Below are positions 38,981 through 55,733 of a DNA stretch of 64,000 bases, piece after piece. The translations under genes were made by a program, and so were the position numbers. Source of the stretch: Clostridiales bacterium (GTDB lineage: Bacteria > Bacillota > Clostridia > Oscillospirales > Oscillospiraceae); NCBI GenBank assembly GCA_029010715.1, contig JAQXKZ010000025.1, forward strand, positions 16,492 to 80,491, in the 5' to 3' direction. The notes under the pieces are model-generated. The model searched no databases, was not told the origin of the DNA, and saw only the letters and a list, made by a program, of their open reading frames with translations. Numbering within the stretch: the stretch's first letter is position 1; each line of letters opens with the position of its first letter.

Positions 38981-40090
38981 TTAATAGAGCTCCAGGGAAA
39001 TGGCACGGATATCGTCGTTCGTGTCAACGACAATGATCTTCATGTTGCTGGTGTTCTGCTCCTCGCCGCGGCCCGGAGTGAAGGTGGTTGCCTCGGCAGA
39101 GATATCGCACATATAGAAACCGTCGCCGAGAGCCAGGGCGCCGTTTAGCACGGTGGAGTCGACCCTGACCGAAGCGGTATGTGCCCAGCTCAGACCGTCC
39201 ATGGCTTCCTTCATTCTGTTATCAAGGTCGGCGCCCAGCTTCAGATAGGGCATGAGACGCTGATACCCGTAACTGGGATCGACCGCGCCGGAGGTGTAGG
39301 TCAGGTAACGGTCTGCAAAGGCCGCCGAGAACTCACCGAGACGGGCAAGCTGATCCTCGTTGCAGGGCTTGATGAACTGGGAGTCATCCTTATTCGGATC
39401 TATTACGACGACATTGCCGTCCTCGTCCTTAATGACCGGTTCAAGCTTGCCGATGCAATGGTCATACTCATATCTGACCTTGGTGGGCAGGCCGTCGAAC
39501 TCATCGTAATAGTCCTCCAGGACGTCATACTGTATATTGTCCTCGACGATATACTCGCTGCCGAGTTTAATGTCGTTGAGGTACAGGGAATAGGTCCTCG
39601 GAATGACTGCCTCAACAGAGCTGTACAGGCCGTTGAAATCGAACTCCTCGCTGTATATCTTCCAGGGGAGCATGGAGAACTTGACTTTATCCTTATAGCT
39701 TTCGTCCTCAACAAGGCTCACGGTGCCGAAAACGCTGCCGTTGCACTTTAGAGAGTAGCTGATAACGGTACCGGAATCCGAGCTGCCGCTTCTGACATAG
39801 GTGACACCGTCGGAGAGCATCTGCTTGACATACTCCGCGACCTCCTCATTCGACTGCACCTCATGCGGCATGGAAGCAATAGTCTGTTCTATTCCCTCGC
39901 CCCAGAGCTTATCGTTGAGTTCGGATACGTACTTATCCATGGTGACAGTCGGCTGTGCCGCCTGATATTCCTCGGCATAGTCCCATACCTTAGTCAGGGC
40001 AAAGGCCGACACGCCGACAAGAACGAGGCCGTAGACCAAAAGGCTTATCCAATAGACGCGCGAGTTATTCTTTTTCTTCTTTCTGGCCAT
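38981..40090 (-). CDS. Membrane-anchored hypothetical protein
   Basis: MARKKKKNN cytoplasmic start, single TM, long extracellular region; adjacent to the NAGPA-like gene. Confidence 0.75.
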   Translation of the reverse strand: MARKKKKNNSRVYWISLLVYGLVLVGVSAFALTKVWDYAEEYQAAQPTVTMDKYVSELNDKLWGEGIEQTIASMPHEVQSNEEVAEYVKQMLSDGVTYVRSGSSDSGTVISYSLKCNGSVFGTVSLVEDESYKDKVKFSMLPWKIYSEEFDFNGLYSSVEAVIPRTYSLYLNDIKLGSEYIVEDNIQYDVLEDYYDEFDGLPTKVRYEYDHCIGKLEPVIKDEDGNVVVIDPNKDDSQFIKPCNEDQLARLGEFSAAFADRYLTYTSGAVDPSYGYQRLMPYLKLGADLDNRMKEAMDGLSWAHTASVRVDSTVLNGALALGDGFYMCDISAEATTFTPGRGEEQNTSNMKIIVVDTNDDIRAISLELY

Positions 40091-40107
40091 AAGTAGTCAC
40101 CTCACCA

Positions 40108-41229
40108 TTACCTGAACAGGAACGCATCGGGTAAGGGACGGGGCTGGCCGTTTTCCGCCGAGCAGCTGTTCACATATCTGTCCTCGTAGTACATTACGGT
40201 CGAAGAACCGCCGTCCATGTTGCAGGCATTGACCGCGCCGTAGTCGAGCAGCACGTCGATGACGTCCTGATATTTCGCGCCGATACTGTGCACCTGGCGT
40301 CCGTCAATTACAAGCATCAGGACAGCGCCGTCCGCCCTCTGCGCAATGGCAGTTCTGGGGTTGACACCGGTAGAAAGATATTCGGAAGGAGTCGGCTCTC
40401 CGTTGGAGATCAGAATGGGTCCAAAGGAAACTCCGTTGACAATATTACAGGCAACGCAGTCATCATAGGAATAGAATCCCACATGGAGAACACCGTCCTT
40501 GTCAAAGCCGGCAAAGCCGTTTGCCGGGCCGGCATCTGCATTGTAAACGACGCCGTCGATTATTGCGATGCCCTCGGGTATACCGCCGAGTCCGCCGCCG
40601 CCGTCGTCCCTGAAGCCGCCGGCGTTGATACCGCCGAGAGCGTCGTACTTGTCCACATACTCATCAAGGCGCAGGCCTACGCCGCCGTAGCTGTCGGGCA
40701 TACCGACAAAAACGCGCGTGGGATCGAGGATGACGAGCATATAGCCTACAAAGCCGTTGCCCTTGATGTCGACAAAAATGACGCCGTCGCCGTCTTCATC
40801 GACAAGACCGTAGTCATCTCTGCCGTCTTCGCCGCCGCTGTTCTCATCCTGAGCATGGACATTTATAAGAGAGGTATCCGTCGAGATGTCCTTATCCATC
40901 TCCTCGACGGCTCTGATCTCCTTCAGTTCATCGGCAGTAAGGAAAATCTGCGGAATGAACTTGAAACGTCTGGTCTCGTCCATGGTGCTTATGAACATAT
41001 CCCTGAGCGCGGGAGAGGGGCCCTTCACGATAATATACTCGAGCGTAAGGCAGGCGCAGCCGACGACAAGGCCGGTGACGATAATGAAGCCGGCAACACG
41101 GTCCCAGAAGCGCTGTCTCTTTCTGCGCTTTAGCCGCTTTTCCCTGAGCTCTTTTTCGCCAATTTCGCTGCTTTCCTCTATGTTATGTACTGTATTTTCT
41201 GTCTCGTTATCTTTTATTTTCTTTTTCAC
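40108..41229 (-). CDS. Phosphodiester glycosidase (NAGPA/DUF2233-like) domain protein
   Basis: TM anchor plus GGINAGGF, NPRTAIAQRADGAVLMLVIDGR, NACNMDGGSSTVMYY; start likely GTG at 41229. Confidence 0.87.
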   Translation of the reverse strand: MKKKIKDNETENTVHNIEESSEIGEKELREKRLKRRKRQRFWDRVAGFIIVTGLVVGCACLTLEYIIVKGPSPALRDMFISTMDETRRFKFIPQIFLTADELKEIRAVEEMDKDISTDTSLINVHAQDENSGGEDGRDDYGLVDEDGDGVIFVDIKGNGFVGYMLVILDPTRVFVGMPDSYGGVGLRLDEYVDKYDALGGINAGGFRDDGGGGLGGIPEGIAIIDGVVYNADAGPANGFAGFDKDGVLHVGFYSYDDCVACNIVNGVSFGPILISNGEPTPSEYLSTGVNPRTAIAQRADGAVLMLVIDGRQVHSIGAKYQDVIDVLLDYGAVNACNMDGGSSTVMYYEDRYVNSCSAENGQPRPLPDAFLFR

Positions 41230-41461
41230 AGTTACACCTTCGCTTTTGTTCTGATACCGGAGCTTTTTACACCGCCGTATGAACGTAAAGTTCTGCATAA
41301 GACGCGATTACACAGGCCGCGCCCCATAACCGATTAAGGCTTATAATCATGAATTATCCGGACACAGTAATCCAATTTACGCGTGTATTTTACCATAAGA
41401 GCAAAGACGTTACAAGCAATAATTATACGATTTAATAAAATTGTAAAAGTTTACATAAAAT

Positions 41462-41487
41462 CGCCCCCGTCCTTTCGGACGGGGGCG
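41462..41487 (-). terminator. Terminator of the tuf operon
   Basis: CGCCCCCGTCC TTTC GGACGGGGGCG; minus strand continues ATTTTA. Confidence 0.75.
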
Positions 41488-41513
41488 CGGAAATATACGG
41501 TTATCGGGAAGGA

Positions 41514-42767
<1,254 letters not shown>

Positions 42768-42800
42768 TGTAAATTCCTCCTAAATAGAATGAATATAAAT

Positions 42801-44891
42801 TTACTTGTTAAATCCAAAGCCGGTGCGGGCACTGACAAGGGATTCCTGCAGGTTCTTCGGCAGTTCGACGAAGTGGCTGGGCTCCATGCTGTAGGTGGCT
42901 CTGCCCTGAGTCTTGCTGCGAAGGTCGGTGGCATATCCGAACATCGTGGAAAGCGGAACGTTGCACTCAATGACCGCAGCGCCGTTTCTGATCTCGGAGC
43001 CAACTATCTGGCCGCGTCTGGAGTTGATATCGCCCATAACATCGCCCATGTATTCATCGGGCGCGGTGACGACCACCTTCATTATAGGTTCAAGCAGCGT
43101 GGGACCGGCCTTTTGGCACGCCTCCTTGAAAGCCATGCTGCCGCAGATCTTGAAGGCCATCTCCGAAGAGTCGACCTCGTGGAAGGAACCGTCCAGCAAC
43201 GTGGCCTTTACATCAACGACCTGATATCCGGCGAGTACGCCGGAGAGCATTGCGCCCTGGATACCCTGATCCACACAGGGGATGTATTCCTTCGGGATAG
43301 CGCCGCCGGTAATCTTATTCACGAACTCGTAGCCCTTGCCGGACTCGTTGGGCTCGATCATAAGCTTTACGTGCGCGAACTGTCCCTTGCCGCCGGTCTG
43401 ACGGACGTAGCGGGTGTCGACCGTTGCGGACTTCCTGATGGTCTCCTTATAGGAAACCTGCGGCTTGCCCACGTTGGCCTCGACCTTGAACTCCCTCAGC
43501 AGCCTGTCCACTATGATCTCCAGGTGCAGCTCGCCCATGCCGGCTATAATAGTCTGACCGGTCTCTTCATCCGTGTAGGTCTTGAAGGTCGGGTCTTCGT
43601 CAGCCAGCTTCTGCAGGGCGATAGCCATCTTCTCCTGACCCGCCTTCGTCTTGGGCTCAATGGCCACGCGGATAACGGGATCAGGAAACTCCATGGATTC
43701 AAGGATGATCTGATTTTTCTCGTCACAGAGGGTGTCGCCGGTGGTGGTGTTTTTAAGTCCCACCGCAGCGGCGATATCTCCGGAATAGACCTTGTCGATA
43801 TCTTCTCTGTGGTTTGCGTGCATGAGCAGGATGCGGCCGAGACGCTCACGGACGCCCTTTGTGGAGTTCATGACCGTTTTGCCGGTTTCGACCGTGCCGG
43901 AATAGACACGGAAGAAGCTCAGGCGGCCGACATATGGGTCGGTCATGATCTTGAACGCCAGCGCGGAGAACGGGGCATTGTCATCGGGTTCGCGTTTCTC
44001 ATTCTCGCCGGTTTTGGGAGCGACGCCTTCAATAGCGGGCACATCCAGCGGCGAAGGCATGTAGTCGACAATAGCGTCGAGCAGCTTCTGCACGCCCTTG
44101 TTTTTATAAGAAGTGCCGCATGTCACGGGAACCATCTTTACCGCAACAGTGGCTTTTCTTACTGCGGCACGGATCTTATCCGCGGGTACTTCTTCGCCGC
44201 TGAGATACATATCCATTATCTCATCGTCGAAGTCGGAGACTGCCTCCAGCAGCTTATCACGATATTCGTCGGCCAGCCCGCGCATGTCTTCCGGAATCTC
44301 CTCGGTGCGCATGTCTTTGCCGAGATCATCGTAATAAATGCGTGCGTTCATATCCACAAGGTCGATAATACCTTTAAAGCTGTCCTCGCTGCCTATGGGC
44401 AGCTGGATCGGAACGGCATTGCATTTAAGTCTGTCATGCACCATCTCAAGCACATGGAAGAAGTCGGCGCCCATGATATCCATTTTGTTCACATATATCA
44501 TGCGCGGGACATTGTAATGGTCTGCCTGTCTCCAAACGGTCTCAGACTGGGGCTCGACGCCGCCCTTTGCACAAAGAACCGTAACGCAGCCGTCCAGCAC
44601 TCGAAGGGAGCGCTCAACCTCGGCGGTAAAGTCAACGTGGCCCGGGGTGTCGATGATATTGATACGGGTATCACGCCAGAAGCAGGTGGTAGCGGCGGAG
44701 GTAATGGTTATGCCTCTCTCCTGCTCCTGCTCCATCCAGTCCATGGTCGCAGTGCCTTCATGAGTCTCACCCAGCTTATAGTTTACGCCGGTGTAGAAAA
44801 GGATACGCTCAGTCGTCGTAGTCTTTCCCGCGTCAATGTGAGCCATGATGCCGATATTTCTCGTTTTTTCAAGTGAATATTTTCTGGGCAT
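42801..44891 (-). CDS. fusA: Elongation factor G
   Basis: [41 protein letters not shown]. Confidence 0.98.
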   Translation of the reverse strand: MPRKYSLEKTRNIGIMAHIDAGKTTTTERILFYTGVNYKLGETHEGTATMDWMEQEQERGITITSAATTCFWRDTRINIIDTPGHVDFTAEVERSLRVLDGCVTVLCAKGGVEPQSETVWRQADHYNVPRMIYVNKMDIMGADFFHVLEMVHDRLKCNAVPIQLPIGSEDSFKGIIDLVDMNARIYYDDLGKDMRTEEIPEDMRGLADEYRDKLLEAVSDFDDEIMDMYLSGEEVPADKIRAAVRKATVAVKMVPVTCGTSYKNKGVQKLLDAIVDYMPSPLDVPAIEGVAPKTGENEKREPDDNAPFSALAFKIMTDPYVGRLSFFRVYSGTVETGKTVMNSTKGVRERLGRILLMHANHREDIDKVYSGDIAAAVGLKNTTTGDTLCDEKNQIILESMEFPDPVIRVAIEPKTKAGQEKMAIALQKLADEDPTFKTYTDEETGQTIIAGMGELHLEIIVDRLLREFKVEANVGKPQVSYKETIRKSATVDTRYVRQTGGKGQFAHVKLMIEPNESGKGYEFVNKITGGAIPKEYIPCVDQGIQGAMLSGVLAGYQVVDVKATLLDGSFHEVDSSEMAFKICGSMAFKEACQKAGPTLLEPIMKVVVTAPDEYMGDVMGDINSRRGQIVGSEIRNGAAVIECNVPLSTMFGYATDLRSKTQGRATYSMEPSHFVELPKNLQESLVSARTGFGFNK

Positions 44892-44912
44892 GAAATTCTC
44901 CTGAAAGGATGA

Positions 44913-45383
44913 TTACCATCTGAAGTGCGCAAACGCCTTGTTGGCCTCTGCGTTCTTGTGCATATCCTCGCGCTTCTTGACGGATGCGCCGAGGTTGTTG
45001 CAAGCGTCCATGATCTCGCCTGCAAGGCGCTCTTTCATGGTCTTTTCGCTGCGCTTGCGGCTGTAGTCCACGAGCCAGCGCAGAGCCAGGGTCTGGCGGC
45101 GGGCAGGTCTGACTTCGATAGGAACCTGATAGGTTGCGCCACCGACACGACGGGCCTTGACCTCCAGAGCGGGCATGATGTTGTTCATAGCTTCGGTGAA
45201 AGCATCAAGGGGCTCCTTACCGGTCTTTTCCTTGATGATATCAAAAGCATCGTAAACGACCTTCTGAGCAACACCCTTCTTGCCGTCGAGCATAACGCCG
45301 TTGATGAGTTTGGTCACCAGAACGCTGTTATACATAGGATCGGGCAAGATTTCTCTTTTGGGAACATTACCTCTTCTGGGCAC
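44913..45383 (-). CDS. rpsG: 30S ribosomal protein S7
   Basis: S7 sequence; GTG start ([16 protein letters not shown]) after AAGGAGGGA. Confidence 0.97.
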   Translation of the reverse strand: MPRRGNVPKREILPDPMYNSVLVTKLINGVMLDGKKGVAQKVVYDAFDIIKEKTGKEPLDAFTEAMNNIMPALEVKARRVGGATYQVPIEVRPARRQTLALRWLVDYSRKRSEKTMKERLAGEIMDACNNLGASVKKREDMHKNAEANKAFAHFRW

Positions 45384-45515
45384 GTTTCTTCCCTCCTTCA
45401 TTAAAAAATGGAATCACAGGTACTCGAACGCCTACGCGTCCGTTGCGCCCCGAGGTCTATCCACATAAATAATATATAGATAAACTACAGGGCAAAATTG
45501 CCGCTGAAGTTGATT

Positions 45516-45941
45516 TTACTTCTTCTTTGCAGCCTTGGGTCTCTTCGCGCCGTACTTGGAACGGGCCTGCATACGACCGTTGACGCCCTGAGCGTCGAGC
45601 GTACCGCGGATGATGTGGTAACGGACACCAGGAAGGTCCTTAACACGGCCGCCGCGGATCATAACCACGGAGTGCTCCTGAAGGTTATGGCCGATACCGG
45701 GGATGTACGCAGTAACTTCGTAGCCGTTGGTCAGACGGACACGGGCGATTTTACGCAGAGCGGAGTTAGGCTTCTTGGGAGTGGAGGTACGCACTGCGGT
45801 GCATACGCCTCTCTTCTGAGGAGCGCTCAGGTCGGTCTCCTTGTTCTTCAGAGTGTTCAGACCCTTCTGCATTGCAGGAGAGGTGGACTTGTAGGTGACC
45901 TTTTCTCTGCCTTTTCTCACCAGCTGGTTAAAGGTAGGCAT
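45516..45941 (-). CDS. rpsL: 30S ribosomal protein S12
   Basis: [33 protein letters not shown]. Confidence 0.98.
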   Translation of the reverse strand: MPTFNQLVRKGREKVTYKSTSPAMQKGLNTLKNKETDLSAPQKRGVCTAVRTSTPKKPNSALRKIARVRLTNGYEVTAYIPGIGHNLQEHSVVMIRGGRVKDLPGVRYHIIRGTLDAQGVNGRMQARSKYGAKRPKAAKKK

Positions 45942-46157
45942 TTTTTTCTCCTTTCTTCAATTGTCGTGAGGCTGCGCAGTTTTCACACAAAAAGCATTGA
46001 AAACTCAGGTTTTTTGTGCATCTTGCGATTGGGCGCGCAGATACCCACGCAAGTTCTGATATTAGCATATTTCACAATTTTAGTCAAGAATTTTTGTTGG
46101 AAAAAATTATATGATTCTTTCTTACGGCGGTCTTTACTTAACGCTTAAGGATCGCAC

Positions 46158-46190
46158 GGGCGCCCGGCCGGCATAAGCCGGTCGGGCGCC
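46158..46190 (-). terminator. Hairpin downstream of rpoC
   Basis: GGCGCCCGGCCGG CATAAG CCGGTCGGGCGCC; no strong T tract. Confidence 0.45.
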
Positions 46191-46232
46191 TGTTCACCTC
46201 TATGAAACCGGACCGGGCCGGCTGCTGTTTTA

Positions 46233-49972
<3,740 letters not shown>

Positions 49973-49973
<1 letters not shown>

Positions 49974-52900
49974 TACATATCCTCCTCGCTGTTGTAGTCA
50001 TTGGAGCTGTAGTCGTCCTCCAGCTCGTCTTCGGGGATATCCTCGATGCTGAAGCCCTCGGCCTCGATCTCGCTGTCGTCGGCAGAGTAAAGCTCGTCCT
50101 TCATGTCGGGGATGAAATCATCGTCATCGTCGTCCTTGAGCTCGATCTCGTTGCCGTCCTTATCCAGAACGCGGATATCCAGACACAGGGATTGGAGCTC
50201 CTTGATGAGGACCTTGAAGGATTCGGGCACGCCGGGCTGCGGGATGTTGTTGCCCTTGACAATAGCCTCGTAGGTTTTGACACGCCCGGTGACATCGTCG
50301 GACTTGACGGTGAGTATCTCCTGCAGGGTGTAGGCTGCGCCGTAAGCTTCGAGCGCCCAGACTTCCATTTCGCCGAAGCGCTGGCCGCCGAACTGGGCTT
50401 TGCCGCCCAGAGGCTGCTGAGTGACGAGGCTGTAGGGGCCGGTGGAACGGGCATGGATCTTATCATCGACCAGATGATGGAGCTTGAGGAAGTAGACCCA
50501 GCCGACGGTGACGTCGTTATCGAACTTCTCACCGGTGCGGCCGTCGTACATGGTGCTCTTGCCGTCCTCACGCAGACCTGCCTGACGCAGAGTCTCGCGG
50601 ATGGTGGTCTCGTTCGCGCCGTTGAAGGTAGGCGTTGCGACCTTCCAGCCGAGCGCCTGAGCGGCGTAGCCAAGGTGGACTTCAAGTACCTGACCGATGT
50701 TCATACGGGACGGAACGCCCAGCGGATTCAGCACGATATCCAGCGGGGTACCGTCGGGCAGGTAAGGCATATCCTCACGCGGAAGGATGCGGGAGACAAC
50801 GCCCTTGTTGCCGTGGCGGCCGGCCATCTTATCGCCGACGGAGATCTTACGCTTCTGGGCGATATAGACGCGGACGACCTGATTGACGCCGGGGCTCATT
50901 TCGTCACCGGCTTCGCGTGTGAAGACCTTGACGTCGACGATTATGCCGCTCTCGCCGTGGGGGACCTTGAGCGAGGTGTCGCGCACTTCGCGGGCCTTTT
51001 CACCGAAGATAGCGCGCAGCAGGCGCTCCTCAGCGGTCAGGTCGGTCTCGCCCTTCGGGGTGACCTTGCCGACAAGGATATCACCGGCAGTGACCTCCGC
51101 GCCGACCATGATGATGCCGCGCTCGTCAAGGTACTTGAGAGCATCGTCACCGACGCCGGGAATATCGCGGGTGATCTCCTCGGGTCCAAGCTTGGTGTCG
51201 CGCGCGTCGCACTCGTACTCCTCGACATGGATGGAGGTGAACACGTCCTCCATGACAAGGCGCTCGTTGAGCAGGATAGCGTCCTCGTAGTTGTAGCCTT
51301 CCCAGTTCATGTAGCCGACAAGGATGTTCTTGCCGAGGGAAATTTCGCCGTTGGAGGTGCTGGGGCCGTCAGCCATGACGTCGCCCTTCTCCACGCGCTG
51401 ACCGGCGGAGACGATGGGACGCTGGTTGATGCAGGTGCCCTGGTTGGAACGGGCGAACTTGATGAGCTTATAGTCCTTGGTCTCGCCGCCGTCGTACCGG
51501 ACGGTGATATACTTCGCGTCGACTCTCGTGACGGTGCCGCTGTCCTCAGCGAGGATGCAGACGCCGGAGTCAACGGCGCACTTATGCTCGATGCCGGTGG
51601 CAACGATAGGCGCCTGAGTGGTCATAAGAGGAACTGCCTGACGCTGCATGTTCGCGCCCATCAGAGCACGGTTCGCGTCGTCGTTCTCAAGGAAGGGAAT
51701 CATCGCCGTCGCGATCGAGATCATCATCTTGGGGCTTATATCGACATAGTCGACATCCTCACGGTTGACTTCGATCGTATCGTTGCGGTGACGGCAGGTT
51801 ACACGCTTGTTGAGCAGACAGCCGTTTTCATCGACGGGCTCGGAGGCCTGAGCGACAACGTACTGATCCTCAACGTCAGCGGTCATGTAGTCGACCTGAT
51901 CGGTGAGGCGGCAGGTGCCCTTCTCGACCTTGCGGTATGGGGCGACGAGGAAGCCGTACTCATTGGCTCTCGCATAGGAGGCAAGGTAATTTATAAGGCC
52001 GATGTTCGGGCCTTCAGGAGTCTCTATCGGGCAGAGACGGCCATAGTGGCTGTAGTGAACGTCTCGGACATCGAAGCTCGCGCGCTCTCTGGAGAGGCCG
52101 CCGGGGCCGAGAGCGGACATACGGCGCTTGTGGGTAAGCTCTGCCAGAGGGTTGGTCTGATCCATGAACTGGCTCAGCGGCGAGGAGCCGAAGAACTCCT
52201 TGATGGCTGCGGTCACGGGGCGGATATTGATAAGGCTCTGGGGAGTGACGATGTCCAGATCCTGCAGGGTCATGCGCTCGCGGATAACGCGCTCCATGCG
52301 GCTGAAGCCGATGCGGAACTGGTTCTGGAGCAGCTCGCCCACGCAGCGGACGCGGCGGTTGCCGAGGTGGTCGATATCGTCCGCTTCGCCGATGCCGTGA
52401 GCAAGGCAGTCGAGGTAATTGACGGAGGCGAAAATATCGTCGTTAACGATGTGCTTGGGAATAAGCACGTCGATATTCTCACGGATAGCGTCCTTGAGCG
52501 CGTCACCCTGGAACTTCTCGCAGAGCTCCTTCATAACGATGCCGCGAACCTTTTCCTTGATGCCGAGCTCTGCCGGGTCAAAGTCCACATAGCGGGAAAT
52601 GTCCACCATGCCGTTGGAGAAAACGCGCACGGTCTTGCCGTCGACATTGAGGAGAACGTCGATAACACCGGCGTCGGAAATTTCACGTGCCTTGTCGCGG
52701 CTGATGATATCGCCGGCGTCGGCAAGAATTTCGCCCGTGAAGGGGTCTGCCACAGGAGCTGCCAGCTCAAAGCCCGCGATGCGCGGGAAGAGTGAGAGCT
52801 TCTTGTTGAACTTATAGCGGCCGACGTCGGATATCTCATAGCGGCGGCGGTCAAAGAACAGACCGTCGAGCAGGGTCTCCGCGGACTCGACCGTGGGAGG

Positions 52901-53689
52901 ATCGCCCGGACGCAGCTTGCGGTAAATTTCAAGCAGGCACTCATCGCGGGTGTCGCAGGTGTCCTTGTCGAGAGTGGAGATGATACGCTCGTCCTCGCCG
53001 AAGACCTCCTTGATGCGCTCATTGGTGGTGACGCCGACGAAGGGATCCTTCACGCAGCTGAGCCAGGTGGAGGGGCGGTTCTCGTCGTAAGCACCCATGG
53101 CCTTGATGAACCAGGTGATGGGGAGCTTGCGGTTCTTGTCTATACGGACATAGAACACGTCGTTTGCGTCGGTCTCGTACTCCAGCCATGCGCCGTGGTA
53201 CGGGATGACCGTTGCGGCGTAGGTGTTTATCATGGCCTTGTCGGTGGTCTTGTCAAAGTAAACGCCGGGGGAACGGACGATCTGGGAAACAATAACGCGC
53301 TCGGCACCGTTGATGATGAAGGTGCCGCCGTCGGTCATGAGCGGGAAGTCGCCCATGAAGATCTCCTGTTCCTTGATCTCCTCCGTCTCCTTATTGCGCA
53401 GACGAACCCTGACCTTGAGGGGGGCGGCGTACGTGGCGTCTCTCGCCTTGCACTCCTCCTCGTCGTACTTCGGCTTCTCGTTCATAGAGTAGTCAATAAA
53501 GCTCAGCTCCAGATTGCCGGAGTAGTCAGTTACGGAATCAACATCCTTAAAGACCTCTCTCAGACCCGTTTCCAAAAACCACTTGTAGGAACTCTTCTGG
53601 ATTTCCAGCAGATTGGGCATCTCCCTGATCTCCTGGGTGCGGGCAAAGCTTTTTCTCAAAGTCTTGCCGTAGAGGACATCTTTTGGCAT
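49973..53689 (-). CDS. rpoB: DNA-directed RNA polymerase subunit beta
   Basis: RpoB sequence with rifampicin region [33 protein letters not shown]. Confidence 0.99.
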
Positions 53690-53838
53690 TGGCGCACTCT
53701 CCTTATAAGTAATTGCAAACGCCCGGCTGTGTTGTCAGACTCTTTGCAGCCGGTGTTGATTTAACACTTCGGCGATGGTATACTTGCTTTGTCAGTGGAA
53801 AAGGGCATAGATACCCCTCCCAATACACATAGCGCTCT

Positions 53839-53868
53839 ATTTTACCATCGCAGGTACTGCAAAGTCAA
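53839..53868 (-). promoter_or_regulatory. Candidate sigma-A promoter for rpoBC
   Basis: Minus strand TTGACT-18 bp-TAAAAT about 150 bp upstream of rpoB. Confidence 0.6.
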
Positions 53869-54076
53869 GGATTATTTTGTAAAATCGTGGTTTTCGTCAA
53901 GGTGATATGCCTTGACTTTTTTGTTTCTATTCGTCGTTAGCTTTCTTTCACGTTATGTAATTTGAATTATGTAAACTATATACGTGTTTTCAAATGTTTT
54001 ACAGTATCCGCGTTGATTTGTCAGGCGGCTTATGGTAAAAAATAAACTGTATTTTTAGAATGTGTAAGAGGTTTGT

Positions 54077-55321
54077 ATGGACTTCAGAGTTATCCTGATA
54101 CTGATCGCCGAGGCACTGTTCGCTTTTCTGCTCCTGCTGCGTGCGGGAGTTTTGAAAAGCAGGCGTGCTGTGCTCGTTTCGGTGCTGCTGATCGCCGCCG
54201 CATTCACCGTGCGTGGGCTGTGCCTTGACTATGTGACGCTCGATTATAAGGACTTTCTCAGCAAGTGGGTGGATTTCTACCGGCAGAACGGCGGCTTCAA
54301 AGCGCTGCATTATCCGCTGGGAAATTACAATATCCCGTACCTCTACTTCCTGTGTCTGTTCTCCTATTCGTCGATAAACGACCTTTATCTGATAAAGCTG
54401 CTGAGCATATTCTTTGATGTGCTGCTTGCCTACGGCGCGATGATGCTGCTCGGCAAGGTCAGGGAGAGCATCCCGGCGCGCATCGCCTGCTTCTTTACTG
54501 TTCTCTTCCTGCCGACGGTGATCCTCAACGGCTCGCTCTGGGCGCAGTGCGACAGCATCTATGTCGCGCTCGCCGTGCTTGCGATATATTTTGCACTTGA
54601 CGACAGGCCGATCCTGTCAGTACTGTTCTTCACGCTGTCCTTTGGCTTCAAGCTTCAGGCGGTGTTCCTGCTCCCGGTCATGGCTGTTCTGTGGCTGAAG
54701 GGCAAGTATAAGCTCTGGCACTTCCTGCTCTTCCCGGTATTCTATGTTCTGCTCGTGCTCCCCGCCGTTGCGCTCGGGAAGCCCTTTCTTGAGACGCTCA
54801 CCCTGTATGCGAGCCAGACAGGCAGCATCGGCGATGGGCTCAACTATAATTCCCCCTCAGTATATGCTTTCTTCCAGTACGACCCGAGCGTGACCGACCT
54901 TGCCGCTGCATCGCGCGTGGGCATCATTGCCGCGTTCGTGTTCATGTGTGTGATACTTGCTGTCTGTGCCATAAAGCGCCGCAGTATCACAAACGGCGTG
55001 ATCGTCGCGGTGTCCGTGCTTTTCGCCGTGGGTATCCCTTTTCTGCTGCCGCACATGCATGACCGCTATTTCTTTGCTGCCGACGTGCTGACAGTCGTCA
55101 TGGCATACGCCTATGTTAAGTACGCCGCTGCCGCGCCGCTCACGCAGTTCGCGTCCCTGCTCGGCTACCATGCCTATCTGAAGATGCGCTACCTCCTGCT
55201 TATGGATCACGGCGCGCGGGCGCTTATCGTCGCGCTCATGCTCGGTATAGTGCTGTTTGCGCAGCTGCTTTCCGCTAATGGGGACACAGGCGCAGCAGGT
55301 ATGCATACAGATGCCGAATGA
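54077..55321 (+). CDS. Polytopic membrane glycosyltransferase (GT87/GT39-like)
   Basis: About 10 TM segments; LNGSLWAQCDSIYVAL; HMHDRYFF motif. Confidence 0.82.
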   Translation: MDFRVILILIAEALFAFLLLLRAGVLKSRRAVLVSVLLIAAAFTVRGLCLDYVTLDYKDFLSKWVDFYRQNGGFKALHYPLGNYNIPYLYFLCLFSYSSINDLYLIKLLSIFFDVLLAYGAMMLLGKVRESIPARIACFFTVLFLPTVILNGSLWAQCDSIYVALAVLAIYFALDDRPILSVLFFTLSFGFKLQAVFLLPVMAVLWLKGKYKLWHFLLFPVFYVLLVLPAVALGKPFLETLTLYASQTGSIGDGLNYNSPSVYAFFQYDPSVTDLAAASRVGIIAAFVFMCVILAVCAIKRRSITNGVIVAVSVLFAVGIPFLLPHMHDRYFFAADVLTVVMAYAYVKYAAAAPLTQFASLLGYHAYLKMRYLLLMDHGARALIVALMLGIVLFAQLLSANGDTGAAGMHTDAE

Positions 55322-55325
55322 TCGG

Positions 55326-55367
55326 TTTTCTTTTCGGAGCGGCTGTTAAACCGCTCCGAAAAGAAAA
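55326..55367. terminator. Bidirectional terminator
   Basis: TTTTCTTTTCGGAGCGG CTGTTAAA CCGCTCCGAAAAGAAAA. Confidence 0.65.
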
Positions 55368-55493
55368 AATTTCAAAAAGTCGAAATTTACCCTTGACAAA
55401 TCCAAATAATCTGCTATAATTCTCCATGCCTTAGATGTGGCACGCCGAGTAATGCGGACGGCTTTAAATGTAGTCAGCGCATCGGCCAAATAT

Positions 55494-55578
55494 GCGAGAG
55501 TGCTGGAATAGGTAGACAGGCACGTTTGAGGGGCGTGTGTCAACCGACGTGGGAGTTCAAGTCTCCTCTCTCGCACCA
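55494..55578 (+). tRNA. tRNA-Leu(GAG)
   Basis: Acceptor GCGAGAG/CTCTCGC, anticodon arm CACGT-TTGAGGG-GCGTG, long variable arm, CCA encoded. Confidence 0.93.
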
Positions 55579-55579
55579 A

Positions 55580-55615
55580 AATAACAGCTCATCCGTTTGG
55601 AGGGGCTGTTATTTT
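55580..55615 (+). terminator. Terminator after tRNA-Leu(GAG)
   Basis: AATAACAGC ... GCTGTTATTTTT. Confidence 0.75.
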
Positions 55616-55624
55616 TATTCATAT

Positions 55625-55724
55625 AGAGACTTGAACTCCCGAGGGCTCTTAGAAACGTGCCGGTGGCACGTTTCTACCCGAGGCGGCCCCGCGCCGCAGC
55701 GCGGTTTCAAGTCTCCTCTCTCGC
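55625..55724. repeat. T-arm-flanked two-hairpin element, copy L
   Basis: Inverted T-arm copy GAGACTTGAACTCCC; CCGAGGGCTCTT; hairpin AGAAACGTGCC-GGT-GGCACGTTTCT; ACCCGAGGCGGCC; hairpin CCGCGC-CGCA-GCGCGG; direct copy TTCAAGTCTCCTCTCTCGC. Confidence 0.85.
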
Positions 55725-55733
55725 GCAAGGCTT

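Noticed and set aside
53897-53917. GTCAAGG TGATATG CCTTGAC hairpin followed by TTTTTT on the plus strand
   Set aside because: Looks like a terminator, but no plus-strand gene ends there; left uncalled.
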